Below are positions 49,146 through 62,200 of a stretch of 64,000 bases of DNA, one piece after another; position 1 is the first letter of the stretch; each line of letters begins with the position of its first letter. The translations under genes were made by a program, and so were the position numbers. This stretch comes from Saposhnikovia divaricata (Eukaryota > Streptophyta > Magnoliopsida > Apiales > Apiaceae): the NCBI GenBank assembly GCA_036435485.1, contig CM071598.1, positions 176,462,148 to 176,526,147 on the forward strand, read 5' to 3'. The notes under the pieces are model-generated. The model was given only the letters and a program-made list of their open reading frames with translations. It made no database searches and was not told where the DNA came from.

Positions 49146-50023
49146 GGGTTAAATGGCTATTTGGTCACTGTACTATTCAAAAACTTTCAATTGGGTCACC
49201 AACCCAAAAAAATTTTCAATCGCATAATAAAGCACTCAAAAACTTTCAATTGGGTCACTGCCGTTAGTCATTGCCGTTAACTTTAACGGAAAAACGTCAA
49301 CTTTCAATTAGGTCATCTGTATTAAGTTTAACTTTCAATTAGGTCATCGGTATTATAAATTTTTGAATAAATTTTTAAATTTTGAGAATTTTGAATTAAA
49401 TTTTTTCGAATTTAAATTTTTGAATAATTTTTTAAAATTATTAATTTAAATTCTCAAAATTCTCAAAATTTTATTAATTTAAATTCACAAAATTTACTAA
49501 TTTATTCAAAAATTTCGAAATTTAAAAATTTATTCAAAAATTTCGAAAAATTCAAAAAATATTTCAATGCAGAGAAAGAGTAGTATGTGTCTATATGTGT
49601 GTATATTTTTGGAAATACTTGCAGTCAAACTAACTTTATAAAACGCTCGCGATTCCCACAAACTTAACTCGATTTAATAAATTTATATTCAAAAATTTCG
49701 AAAAAATTCAAATATTTCGAAATTTCGAAAAAATTTAAAAAATTATTCAAAAATTTAAATTCGAAAAAATTTAATTCAAAATTCTCAGAATTTAAAAAAA
49801 ATTAAAAATTTATAATATCGATGACCTAATTGAAAGTTAAACTTAATACTGATGACCTAATTGAAAGTTGACGTCTTTCCGTTAAAGTTAACGGTAATGA
49901 CTAACGGCAGTGACCCAATTGAAAGTTTTTGAGTGCTTTATTATGCCTTTGAAAACTTTTTTGGGTTGGTGACCCAATTGAAAGTTTTTGAATAGTACAA
50001 TGACCAAATAGCCATTTAACCCC
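49146..50023. mobile_element. Foldback Mutator-like MITE
   Basis: The 9-bp duplication TTTTAAGAC (49137-49145 and 50024-50032) flanks 878 bp. About 200-bp inverted ends start GGGTTAAATGGCTATTTGGT and contain CCGTTAACTTTAACGG. The core is very AT-rich with AAAATTT-type palindromes. It is non-coding; an ORF in the right TIR is spurious. Confidence 0.85.
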
Positions 50024-50265
50024 TTTTAAGACCCACTGGTCCCAGAACAAATGCACAGTTGAACGTTGTAATCTTTGGCTACAGGAAAGGCCATTATGGA
50101 CTATTGGACTATTCAAGTGATCTTCATTTCTTCAATCTTCAATTCTGGAATCATTATCTTTTATCAAGAACAAAAAATATTGGACTTCATCCACCAAGGA
50201 AACCAAAAGTAGAAACAAAATATACATGCAAGTAAACTCGGGAATCCACATAAGGAAAAAGTGAG
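50024..50265. other. 3' flank of APC4
   Basis: Contains the end of the MITE duplication and the probable APC4 3' UTR (minus strand). No other feature. Confidence 0.4.
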
Positions 50266-53200
50266 CTATTCTGCATCTGAGATTTCATCTTCATCTTCCT
50301 CCAAAATGTAGACCAGGGCACGCTTTCTTGTAGCAAAAATACAAGCTACACCTCTGGATGCTGGTATAATAAGTGGAATAGGATATAAGAATGTGTGATG
50401 GACATTTGTACTATAAAGCATGAAGCTCATAAAACCAAAACAACGTTTTTCTTTTTGCCAAGCCAAAACGCCTGATTGTTAATACTACTAAATTAAACAC
50501 TTACCACTAACTGCCAGGGGAGCAACAATGGAGTGAGGAATACTTCGAACCTTTTCATTCTCCAGTTGCAAGTATACCAAAGAGTCCTTGAATATACAAA
50601 ATTTCTATGAGAATCGTTTACTGGAAATATTTAACAGCTAAGAAATAACTTTCTATGACTGAATTATATTGCAAATGCGCCATTTCAGAATTCAGGATAA
50701 AACAAGATAGACTAGCATAAAAAGGTAGTGCTTCTTAATACTTTCAGAATTGCTAATTATGTTTGTTAATTTAAGTAACAGAATGGATACGAACACATCT
50801 TGAAAAGTTATATTTGCTTATTGATCTCCGAGAAGATTAATTGAGTAGTACAGGAAATGAAGCTTACTATATCAATGTCAATGAGATTACCTTCAAATCA
50901 TGTAATTTCCAAGAGTTCAAAGTAGAGGATCTACCAATGGACACGAACGGAAGATTGTTTGCTTCTACAATCATCAGACAAGCATTTTCCGAGCTATCGC
51001 CAGTGGTAGATGTTTCATTTAGCAACAATACAATTTGATTTTCCTGTTTAAAACAATAAAAATGCTCCATCAGCAGTAGCTTAGTAAATAGTAACTATAA
51101 AGCCTTTATATGCTACTCAAAGTGACCTTGTAAAGGGACAGATCCACACAGTGATAGTTATCAGGCACACGTAACAACACAGCTTCTGGAGAATTATAGT
51201 CCTTCTGCACATTGTTCCCGCCATGCATAAACCCCCTTATTATGCCTATGCATTTTGGAATAGCTGAGAATGATTCGTCAGGAATAATAAAAGAGATGTA
51301 ATCAATGACTCGCGGCTCATGTGTTTGATTTGTAGAAATTGCCCGGGAAGTTTCCTACACAAGGAAAAAGTCAAAAAAGAAAAAAAGAAAAAAAAAAAGA
51401 AGTTACTATCCATGAACAATTAAAAAAGATTATGAACCTGAAGCACCAGAGACTGCATAGCATACAAAAGTTATGTGCAGGACCAGAGTTGTAAGAGTTA
51501 TTTTAGTGGCTTTCTGGAAACTACTGAATATACGCCATACGTAAGCTTATCTTAAAATGTGCTTTGAATCTTCCAAGTTCCAAAAGTCAAAATACTGAAC
51601 AAAACAAATTTTCCAGACAAAAAACAAACATTCTAAGCACCTTATTGTTTAATTTTATGCCCATTTGACTGTGATTTGGAAACACGGAAAAGGTAATACA
51701 GTATACGGGTATTCACTTTAGATTTGCATTCATGCAACTTTTGGTCATTCAAAGAAGACTCAAAAAATTTTGTTAGAATGCAAATATTCTAGTAAATACA
51801 TTGAGACTCATTCTTAATAAGTATCTATTACGTATAATACTTTGCCTTTCAATTGCTAAATATACATTTAATACATGAGATTTAAATGGAGTGAATCTCT
51901 GTTGTGCGCATAAAGGTGTGCATCCCCAATTAACAAACTGGTCTGCTCGTGCAAGGCAACGACTGTGTTGCCAAACTCAGCAGCAAGTATTTCATCCTAT
52001 GTTCTGTATCTTATCAACACGCCCACAAAAGTTGGCAGACACGAACCACAACTTAAATGGAAACCAAGTAGGTGAAAAAAAAACATGAGAGAGGAAAGAA
52101 ATATAAGCAAGCAATATAAAAGCTTGTATTAAATTCCATCCGTGCACATTTTTTGACAACTGAATTCCGAGCAATGGGATAGGAACTGAAAGCACATTTT
52201 GCAATTTGATAGGATTGGAACTTAAATCATAATTGCTGTTAAAATACAATTTCAAGACAAAAAATTAAGTTGTCAACATAGTGAAAAAAAACTTAGAGGG
52301 TCGCTAACAAAGGAGAGAAGCTTAAACAAATTAAAGAAAATTACAGAAGACCAACCATGTAATATGATATTGATGCTGGAACAACAGACGACGCCAATTC
52401 TGTCAAAGATGCATGAGGAAACAATGGGAAAATATCCTTGCAAAGTATTTTTTTGGATATTGTTGTAAATGGCATCTGAAAAGCTTCCTTGAAACTGCAG
52501 AGGAACTCATGAACAATAAATGCTTCAACTTAATTCAATAAGCAGATGTCAATACTAAATTGACAATAAATAATGTACATCAATAGTATAAAAGAGAAAG
52601 CATGATGATATAATCCATGTTGTTCGGATCATAAAAATTGAAAACAATGAAGACTTGACATTCTGAGCATCAACTGTGTAGTGTACCAAAAAAAGTGGGG
52701 TAAGAAAATAAGCAGTACCAAAATTCCATCTGCTGAAATTCCTTCGCTAATGATCTTTGCAAGTATTCACAATCTGAAAACCCTCCAAACTGACTCAATT
52801 CTTTAACCCTTTCCAATGTTTCCCTTTAGTAAGAAAAAAAAAAAGCACCACTAAGTTACCCTAAAGTGATTAGCATAAAAGGTATCAATATGCAGATTAA
52901 GATATCTATCACTGTATTGTGCCTGTTTGCCTATATGTCACATGCTGCTACGGTATGCAGCTCCGCAAGAATTGCATTAAAATGTGATTCCCTGGTGGTC
53001 TTAGTTACATAGGTTGTTGGTTTAGTATATCTTTGAGGCAGATATGAAAAGTATTACGTAGTATGCAATGACTAACTGTCAAGAAGGATGTTAATTAGTC
53101 AGATGTTCTACAGTAAGTCTTAGGATCTACAGTAAACATATGATGTAAGCAGTTACGTAGAAGTGCTTATATTAGGTTATATATACTTAGCACCACAGCT

Positions 53201-56200
53201 CTTGTAATTTATAACAAATATATTAGAATTCTTCTTCTCTCTGTCTCTCTATAATACTCTCTATACTATATTGTTACTATATTGTTAAGATGGTATCAAA
53301 GCGAGTTCAATCCTAGGGAAACACAAACTCAGAAAATTGCAGAAGAGCAGAAGAGCAAGAGAAAAAAAAACATACTGCCAAGAGGAAAAAAAACACACTG
53401 CCAAGATTCAACAAATTCGGAAAATCATCAAAACAAAAAAACAAATATACCACTGCGAAGAGCACTGAAAGGGGAGGCTGCAGAAACGAACCAAATGAAG
53501 ATTCAGGCGAGCACGCGCCCTCACGCGCCGCCGTACGCGCGGCAGCGCCGCCAGACGCGCCCACGCGCCGGCGCGTGAGGCTGTTTCCGGGCAGTTTTTG
53601 AAGAAATTTCTTCAGGGACTCTTGTTCTCCTCAAAAAACCGAATCCAACTGTGGTACTATCTCTTGAATCTGAGCAGTTTTTGTTTCCTGTCAAAATTAT
53701 TGTTTGTTCGTTCTGACAGTTTTGTTCTCTGCTTGTTTTTTAATCTGCTGGGCCTTATTCAGTCTCTATAAACTACTATATATAGATAGATAGCAGTAGA
53801 TATTATTATATAAAGTTCAATAATTATTGATTGGATTTTACTCTATTTTAATATAAAATGGTGGAAGTTTTAGATAATACATCCAGTAGTAGGGTGTTAG
53901 ATAATACATCCGAGAGTAGTGCTACAAGTAGCGTGAAATCTGGATTTCATAGTACTCCGTATGTAAGCCCTAAATTCAACGGAAAAAATTTCTTGGAATG
54001 GTCCAAAGCTTGTACAATGGCACTTAAATCTCATAGAATGATGAAATATATCAATGGGAAAGCCAAACAACCTTTGGACAGTGATACTAGTTTCGATGAT
54101 TGGGAATCTGAAAATGCCATGGTGTGTTCATGGCTATCTAACTCTATGGAGATTGATATTCGAAAAACATATATCTTTATCGATACCGCTGAAGATGTGT
54201 GGAATTCTCTCACTCGGACGTATTCCTTCTCCGGAAATGTAGCCAAGCAATTTGAGATCAAACGGAAGATGTGGGCATTGGCTCAGGGAAGCCACACATT
54301 AGCTCAGTATTACGCTGAGCTTACATCATTATGGAGTGAATTGGGACATTACACTGTATTTGAGTGTAAACATGCTGAAGATCAAGAAAAATATCAAAAG
54401 ATGATGACTGTAGAAAAAGTGATGAAGTTTCTTGATGGATTGTCTGATGAGTATGATTCAATAAAAAATCAACTTATTGGACAAGTTCCATTTCCTACTG
54501 TGGAAGAAGCCTATGGTCGTGTCAGGTTAGAGGAAAGTCGAAAGCAAAGTATGGCTCCAGTCGTCTCTTCTGAACGATCTGCACTCTTAACTGGAAATGT
54601 TCAGCAATCTGAGCCAGAACAACCTGAACAGGTACCAATGGCTTTAATGGGTGAAAGATCCAGTCTTCAATGTGACTACTGCAAGAAGTTAAACCACACT
54701 CGTGAAACGTGTTTTATCCTGCACCCTCATCTCAGAATTCGAGGACGAGGAGGGCGTGGCCGAGGTGGTTACCGTGGTGTCTCATCTGGCAGAAGCACGA
54801 GTAGAGGAATTCCCTTTAGAGCTCATCATGCTGCATCAGAATGTGAGTCTTATTCTTCAACAGGAACGATGACTGCTTCAGAGGTCAACACCCTCCGGCA
54901 ATTAATGTCACAAATGAACACTACTCCACCTACAGCTAATTTTGCTCATGCAGGTACACCTTGTCACTTTACCTCCGATAAATGTCATAATTCATGGATT
55001 ATTGATTCCGGAGCATCAGCACATATGACTGGAAATTCTAGTTTCCTAGAAACATATAATGATGAAACAGGCAATATTCGTGTTGCCAATGGAGCTATTG
55101 TACCTGTTCATGGACAAGGCACTTCTCACTGCCTCTCATCATCATTGCCACTATCTGATGTGTTACATGTTCCCTCTTTAACAGCAAACTTATTATCTGT
55201 TCAACGTATTACTGAAAAACTTAATTGTTCAGTAACCTTTTTTTCCTCCCACTGTGTATTTCAGGATCTGGCGACAGGCAAGGTCCTTGGCAATGGTAAA
55301 GTGGTAGATGGACTTTATGTTATGGAAGGGAATTCTATTTCTCCCTCAACTTATCAGGTGTCATCCAAGTTAAATTCTGCTTTTGAATCTTTGTATCAGT
55401 GGCATAAACGGTTAGGTCATCCATCGTTTGGTGTTTTAACACATCTATTTCCTGCCTTAGTAAAACACTGTAAGAAGGAAGATTTTTTCTGTGAACCATG
55501 TGAATTAGCCAAACATAAAAGATCATCTTATCCATCCAGGAATAAACGAAGTTCTACTTTATTCTCTATTATTCATACTGATGTTTGGGGCCCATTCAGA
55601 CATCCTACACATGATGGTTATAGATGGTTTGTTGTCTTTGTTGATTGTTATTCTAGGCTTACTTGGGTATATCTTCTAAAACAGAAAAGTGAAGTTTTCG
55701 AGCGTTTTAAATCTTTTCACCACATGGTACAAACACAGTTTAATGCATCTGTTAAAATTCTTCGGAGTGATAACGGTACTGAATATGGGGGTCCATTTAT
55801 ATCTTATTTGGATACATGTGGTATAATTCATCAAACTTCTTGTGTCAAAACTTCTCAACAAAATGGGGTAGCCGAAAGGAAAATTGGTCACTTACAACAG
55901 GTTGCTCGGTCGCTTATGTTAACAATGCATGTTCCCAAATATCTTTGGGGAGAGGCAGTCATGACTGCTGCATATCTTATAAACCGACTTCCTTCTAGTG
56001 TCCTAAAATTCAAAACACCATTGTCTTGTGTTCTTGCACCTTCTTTGCATCCACTACCCCTTCGAGTGTTTGGGAGTGTATGTTTTGTTCATAATCATGC
56101 TCCCTCTCAGGATAAACTTGATTCTCGGGCCCTCCGCTGCGTTTTCATTGGGTATTCACCAACTCAGAAGGGATATAAATGTTATCATCCTCTCTCACGT

Positions 56201-59200
56201 CGCATATTTGTCAGTCATGATGTTAGTTTCTGGGAGAACATTTCTTATTTTTCTCCGGGTTCCTCCTCCTTGCTTCAGGGGGAGATAAACCGACACAGTC
56301 TTGATAGTAAAGCAACAGATGAGTCACAAACACTTGAGTCACAGACACTTCCATTTATTAATATACCTATTCCAAACACTAGCTCAAACAGGTTATCTAT
56401 TCCTCCGAGTAATGAGTCAGATGATCTAAATAGATTGGATATTCCAGATTTGATTACATATTCCAGGCGGAAAAGAAATGATATCACCACTTTACCACAT
56501 CCAGAGACCTCTGACCTCGAGACAGATCCTGCATCTCCTGTGTTTGAGCCAGAAAATGGTAATACTCTTGATCCTACTCTAGATCTTCCTATTGCTATAA
56601 GAAAGGGTGTACGCTCTTGCACTAACCATCCTATCTCAAACTTTGTATCTTATAATGCATTATCTCCATCTTCACTTGCTTTTGTGTCATCCTTGTCTAG
56701 TATTTCTGTTCCGCATACTTGGCAGGATGCTTTATTTGATCCTAAATGGAAAGATGCTATGATAGAGGAAATGAATGCCTTGAAACATAATGGTACTTGG
56801 GAGTTAACTCATCTTCCCGCTGGAAGGAAGGTAGTAGGATGCAGATGGGTATTCACTGTGAAACAGAAACCTAATGGGCTGATTGATAGGTACAAAGCGA
56901 GACTTGTAGCAAAAGGGTATACTCAAACTTACGGGATTGATTATCAGGAAACTTTTGCTCCAGTAGCAAAGATGGCCTCTATTCGAGTCTTGATATCATG
57001 TGCAGCAAATCTTGGATGGGAACTTCAGCAGTTGGATGTAAAAAATGCATTCTTACATGGAGACCTGAAAGAAGAGGTTTACATGGATATTCCACCAGGT
57101 TTTTCTACAGCTGCGACCATTGGGAAAATATGCAAGCTAAAGAAGACTATTTATGGGTTAAAACAGTCTCCAAGGGACTGGTTTGGCAAATTTCAGGGAG
57201 CAATGATTAAATTTGACTACAAACAGAGCAACTCAGATAACACCATGTTCGTAAAAAGACGAGATGGAAAAATCACAGTGTTGATGGTTTATGTCGATGA
57301 TATTGTGATCACCGGCAACGACACCTGTGAGATTGCTAATGTTAAACGCAGGCTTGCCTCTGAATTTGAGATGAAGGACTTAGGAAAACTACGGTATTTC
57401 CTTGGTATTGAGGTCTCTAGAAGTCCAGGTGGTATCTTCCTCTCACAACGGAAGTATACACTTGATCTTCTGAATGAAACAGGGATGTTGGGATGTAGAC
57501 CTGCAGAATCTCCAATAGAAGCAAATCATAAACTTTGTGGAGATGTTGGTGAAATTGTCGAGAAATCTCAATATCAAAGGTTAGTTGGTCGACTAATCTA
57601 CCTTGCACATACAAGGCCAGACATATCATACGCAGTGGGAATTGTTAGTAGGTATATGCATGATCCTCGTCAACCACATTTGGATGCAGTTTATATGATA
57701 CCAAGGTATCTTAAGGCTGCTCCTGGAAAAGGAGTAATGTTTACTAAAAACAATCATCTCGGGGTTGAAAGCTATACAGATGCAGATTGGGCCGGATGTC
57801 AAGACGATAGACGATCTACTTCAGGATATTGTACATTTGTTGGTGGCAATTTGGTTACTTGGCGAAGCAAGAAACAACCCGTGGTTGCCTTATCTAGTGC
57901 TGAGGCAGAATATAGAGCTATGGCTAAAGGTGTACGGGAATTATTGTGGATAAGATTATTTCTAGAAGAATTGGGACTTGCATCTGCAACTCCAATGAAG
58001 CTACATTGCGATAATAAAGCCGCTATTGCCATGGCACATAATCCAGTTCAACATGATCGGACCAAACATATCGAAATTGATCGACACTTCATAAAAGAGA
58101 AGATCAATAATGATACCATTGGTATTCACTTTGTAAGATCAGAGGACCAGATAGCTGACATATTTACCAAAGGTTTAAATCAAAAGATGCTTCATCCACT
58201 TATTGGCAAGTTGGGCATGAGTGATATATATGCATCAACTTGAGGGGGAGTGTCAAGAAGGATGTTAATTAGTCAGATGTTCTACAGTAAGTCTTAGGAT
58301 CTACAGTAAACATATGATGTAAGCAGTTACGTAGAAGTGCTTATATTAGGTTATATATACTTAGCACCACAGCTCTTGTAATTTATAACAAATATATTAG
58401 AATTCTTCTTCTCTCTGTCTCTCTATAATACTCTCTATACTATATTGTTATTATATCGTTAAGACTAACAAGGCAAAATTTGTTTGTTTTGTCTTTTTAG
58501 CATTAAAATGCATCGAATTCCGATCGTCCAGACATGAACTGTATATGCGTTATCTATGTTGAGACAAAATACGACCTTTTTTTGCTATATCAATATATGA
58601 ATTTTTACTTTTAGATAAATAAAATCAGGAAATCAAGCTTGTTGCAAATAAATAGTCTTTGAAGCCCAATTGCATATATAAATGATTTAGAATGTAATAG
58701 TAATCATTAACTGTATTAAAACTCTACTTCATCATTTATACTGCAAACTTTCGTACGAGATTTTTTAACAATATCATTGCTCATTCTTTTTTAGAGCTAA
58801 TTGATCGTTGCTCATTCAGTATGACAGGTGTCGCTTCTTTTCCATCCATAACCAGTATTAGATCCATATCACTTATTTAAAAGAAAAGGTCAACATTCAA
58901 GAGGTAATTCGTAACTTACGAGTCAACCACTATGTTTTGATCAACATCAGACAAGTCCAGCAACTGCTTAACAGGGTCTTGATCATACAGAAATTTCAGG
59001 AAAACAATAACCAGTTCACTGCAAAACATAAATTATAAGATCTTAATTCTTTTACGCCATGCAAGATTGGGAAATTTCTTCAAAAAATTTTGAAAGGTCA
59101 AACCTACTGAACGGTGGAAGTTGATCACTTGGTTCGGACATCAGTATCTTCACAGACTTCAGGAGCCAGTTAAAAAAATTTGAGAACTGCAAAAAAGAGA

Positions 59201-62200
59201 TAAAAAATAATCTACGTGAAATTTTACCAAAACTTTCAGAATCTGGTCAAGTATTTGCTCAAACTGCATCCACACATGGAATGGCTTACAAAGAATTCAT
59301 GTGTATGCCTTGACTTAATTATTTAAAGACATAATAGAGGTTCAGCTAAACAGACAAGAAAGAATCAAGAACAAGGACAGCTACATTTTATTTTTTTGGG
59401 GGTAAGGTCAATTACAAGATTTTTTTAATTAAACACGAATACATTTGTCTACACTGAGACTCAAACCTCGAGCTCTTGTTACCAAGAGCGGGATCTACCC
59501 ACTAGGCTACAATGCTAAGGAAAGGACAACTAAACTTTTAAAGGAATGAAGAGTAAACATAGCAAACACGAGTATAGGGTTTAGGAGCTTAATTTGAAAC
59601 GAGGCCATGAAAAACATTTAACATGGGCATAAGTTCAGGACTTTAGGGCATATCGCAGCTTAATTTCGAAACCAGGCCATGAGAAACATTAATTACTGAT
59701 AGAATGGCGACTACACATTATGTTAGTATTATATAACCAAACAGACGATGAGCAGCAAACTATATGTGTGTATAAAAAGAACCATCACCACAAATCAATT
59801 ATCAGTGAAAATGAAAACCTTTTGAAGAGAGCACAAAATTATACTACAACATATCCTATTCACTTGGGAGAAGGTGTTATGCTTGAGTGGCTGATTGTGG
59901 TATACACCGGTGTGCTTGGTTTTGTTACACACGCAGTATTACTATCCAGAAGAACAAATCAAGAGGACAAAATATGTGGTAGAAAAGAGCAAACCTGTTG
60001 CACTGCAGAGGATAGAACACTCATAAATCGTTCAACTTGTACAAGTAAGGTGCCAGTTTTTTCTGTCGCTTTATCAAATAATGTTGTGTCTAGACCGATA
60101 CTTTGATAACGTGCACGCCATTTAGAGAGGCCTCTCAGTTCCCCCATTCGAAAGGCAATAATTTCAGCAGCGGGCTAAAAGTTAGAAATATGAACTTAAG
60201 AAATTTTTGCAAGCAATTACAAAAGAAACGATAAGGGAAGCATAGGAAGAAAAAATGATGTCTTGGTTGCAAGTTTCAATCATACAATATGAGTTTGATT
60301 CAAATGAGCACCTACTTTTCTTGAGAAGATGAGAACTGTACTATAAGTCTATAAATAATTGAAAAGTGGTTTTTTCTATCAATCACTACCTTTAACTGCT
60401 CTATCTATTCTAAAACTGTCATGGGACCACAGATACTAATTATTTACATGTATATGCAGATAAGGATATGATGGCCTAGTGGCCTACCTGTAAATGATCA
60501 AGAACAATAAGCTGAAGCTCTTTCCCAGTGCTACAAACAGTCTTTGCGACCCGCTTGAGACCCTAATCATAATTTAACTGAAAGTCATACTAGTGATTAA
60601 ATTGCTCAGCAAGTTGCAAGGCTTACATAGAATAGAATGTACCGCTTCTCCCAGAGAATTCAATAGAAACTGATGGACTGGTGGACTTGTCCGAGCACCG
60701 CCAAGAAGGCTTAGAAACTCCTCTTGGGGAGTTGAGTCGAGTCCTGTTTATAATTGGTAAGAAAAGAAACAAAGAGAATACTAACTACAGCAATAATATT
60801 GTGATCTGTTTAGCTGTTACCATGGTCAACAATCAGAGCTGATAGAGAATCAAATTTCTCATGAAACGTATGCATTGCATCTGACCATTGCTTGCACATG
60901 ACTGATACAGATGACCGGATGACTTCAGTTAGATCCTCAACGTTGGAAGCTTGTTTAGCTACTTGGTGGAGCTCATTTTTCCTACAATTACGAGGTAGGC
61001 AAAAATCAGAGATTTGGTGTTAACTATTGATAGGTGACTATACAAATTTGATGCCATATTCATGGATGCTTTATTAGATACAGGACAAGTAAAATGTAAA
61101 TAACATTTATGCTCCTCGGATTTATAAATTTTAATCATCTTGAATAACATTTTATATACTTTTTCGGGTGACTTCCCTACACCTATAAATTATACATAAA
61201 AAATTTAAATTACATACATGCTCTTTAGATACAGCACAAATTTATAAAAACAATTAAGTTAACAGCAAACCACAAGTTTAGTAAAAATTTTATCTGCATT
61301 ATAAGAAGACCATATAATGAATCTTAAAAACAGTATATGGGATAGAACATGAGTCATCTAACACTTTTTTCCAGCTACATGGTTTCCACGCTCACACACA
61401 CACCCACCGACCCATCCACACACATAAAAACTTAACATGGATCAAATGTCAATCTGCAGATCATCTTCTACCTAAAACCCTAATTCTTAGTGTCCTTATA
61501 TTGCCTTATAGGTGCAATTTCACACAATCATGCCTAAAATGTCCATAATGTAAATTGTGTTTAGAATGTAGATTGTTTATGTACTTTAGTTAAGTGATTG
61601 GACCAACTTGTGATTGACATATATTGGATTGCTTGCATTGTAATGCATTCCATCCATTTCCCAGGCTTTCTCTCACTTAAGTTTATAGGTAAATACGTAT
61701 GACAAATGGTAGTTTTAGTTTGAATATAACATTGCATTACTGTTTTATGCAATACATTGGAGGCTGATGGTTGATTTGGTGCTTCAATCGAATTTTAGAT
61801 TTGTAATTCACCTTAGTATCTATAACTTTTTCTCAATTATCACTATGTTCTAGGAGTCTAGGATTACAGAAAACCCTAATATAGCTACTTGGGATATTGT
61901 GCCCTTGTCTTTTGTGTTCAATCCCTTACTTATGAGTTATGACTATATAGCTCAACCCATAGCTAGTATGAGAAATCTCAGGTGTTACGAATGTTTTGTA
62001 TCGTCGCAGTGATATAATAAGTTTTGAACCCAATCAAGTATCACAAGTCGCTAGTCTGAAACTAGTTTATGTGCCTAAATAGGAAGCTTAAAGATGGCCA
62101 ATTGCTATGGTATAACCCGTTAAAAACAATCTTAGTAAATTTATGACGATCAAATTTAGTCTCGACACTCAACATGGAATAATGTTATGCAACCTATTAC

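Larger units (their letters stand above)
53077..58464 (+). mobile_element. Complete Copia LTR retrotransposon inside an APC4 intron
   Basis: Two 214-bp LTRs (53077-53290 and 58251-58464) begin TGTCAAGAAGG and differ at only two positions by eye. The target duplication is CTAAC (53072-53076 and 58465-58469). The PBS TGGTATCAAAGCGAG starts at 53291, and the PPT TTGAGGGGGAG is at 58240-58250. All coding domains are present in one open frame, so it is a candidate autonomous element. The unusual LTR 3' end (TTAAGA, not CA) is the same in both LTRs. Confidence 0.95.

Noticed and set aside
48528..49267. ORFs of 74 and 100 codons
   Set aside because: One is random AT-rich sequence; the other includes the 30-bp tandem repeat and the MITE end.
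53282..53578. 98-codon ORF before the Copia polyprotein
   Set aside because: It starts inside the LTR, crosses the PBS and ends in the GC-rich leader; probably non-coding.
59450..59521. tRNA-like sequence in an APC4 intron
   Set aside because: Boxes are degenerate, no cloverleaf can be closed, and it has a poly-A-like tail and duplication, so it is a SINE.
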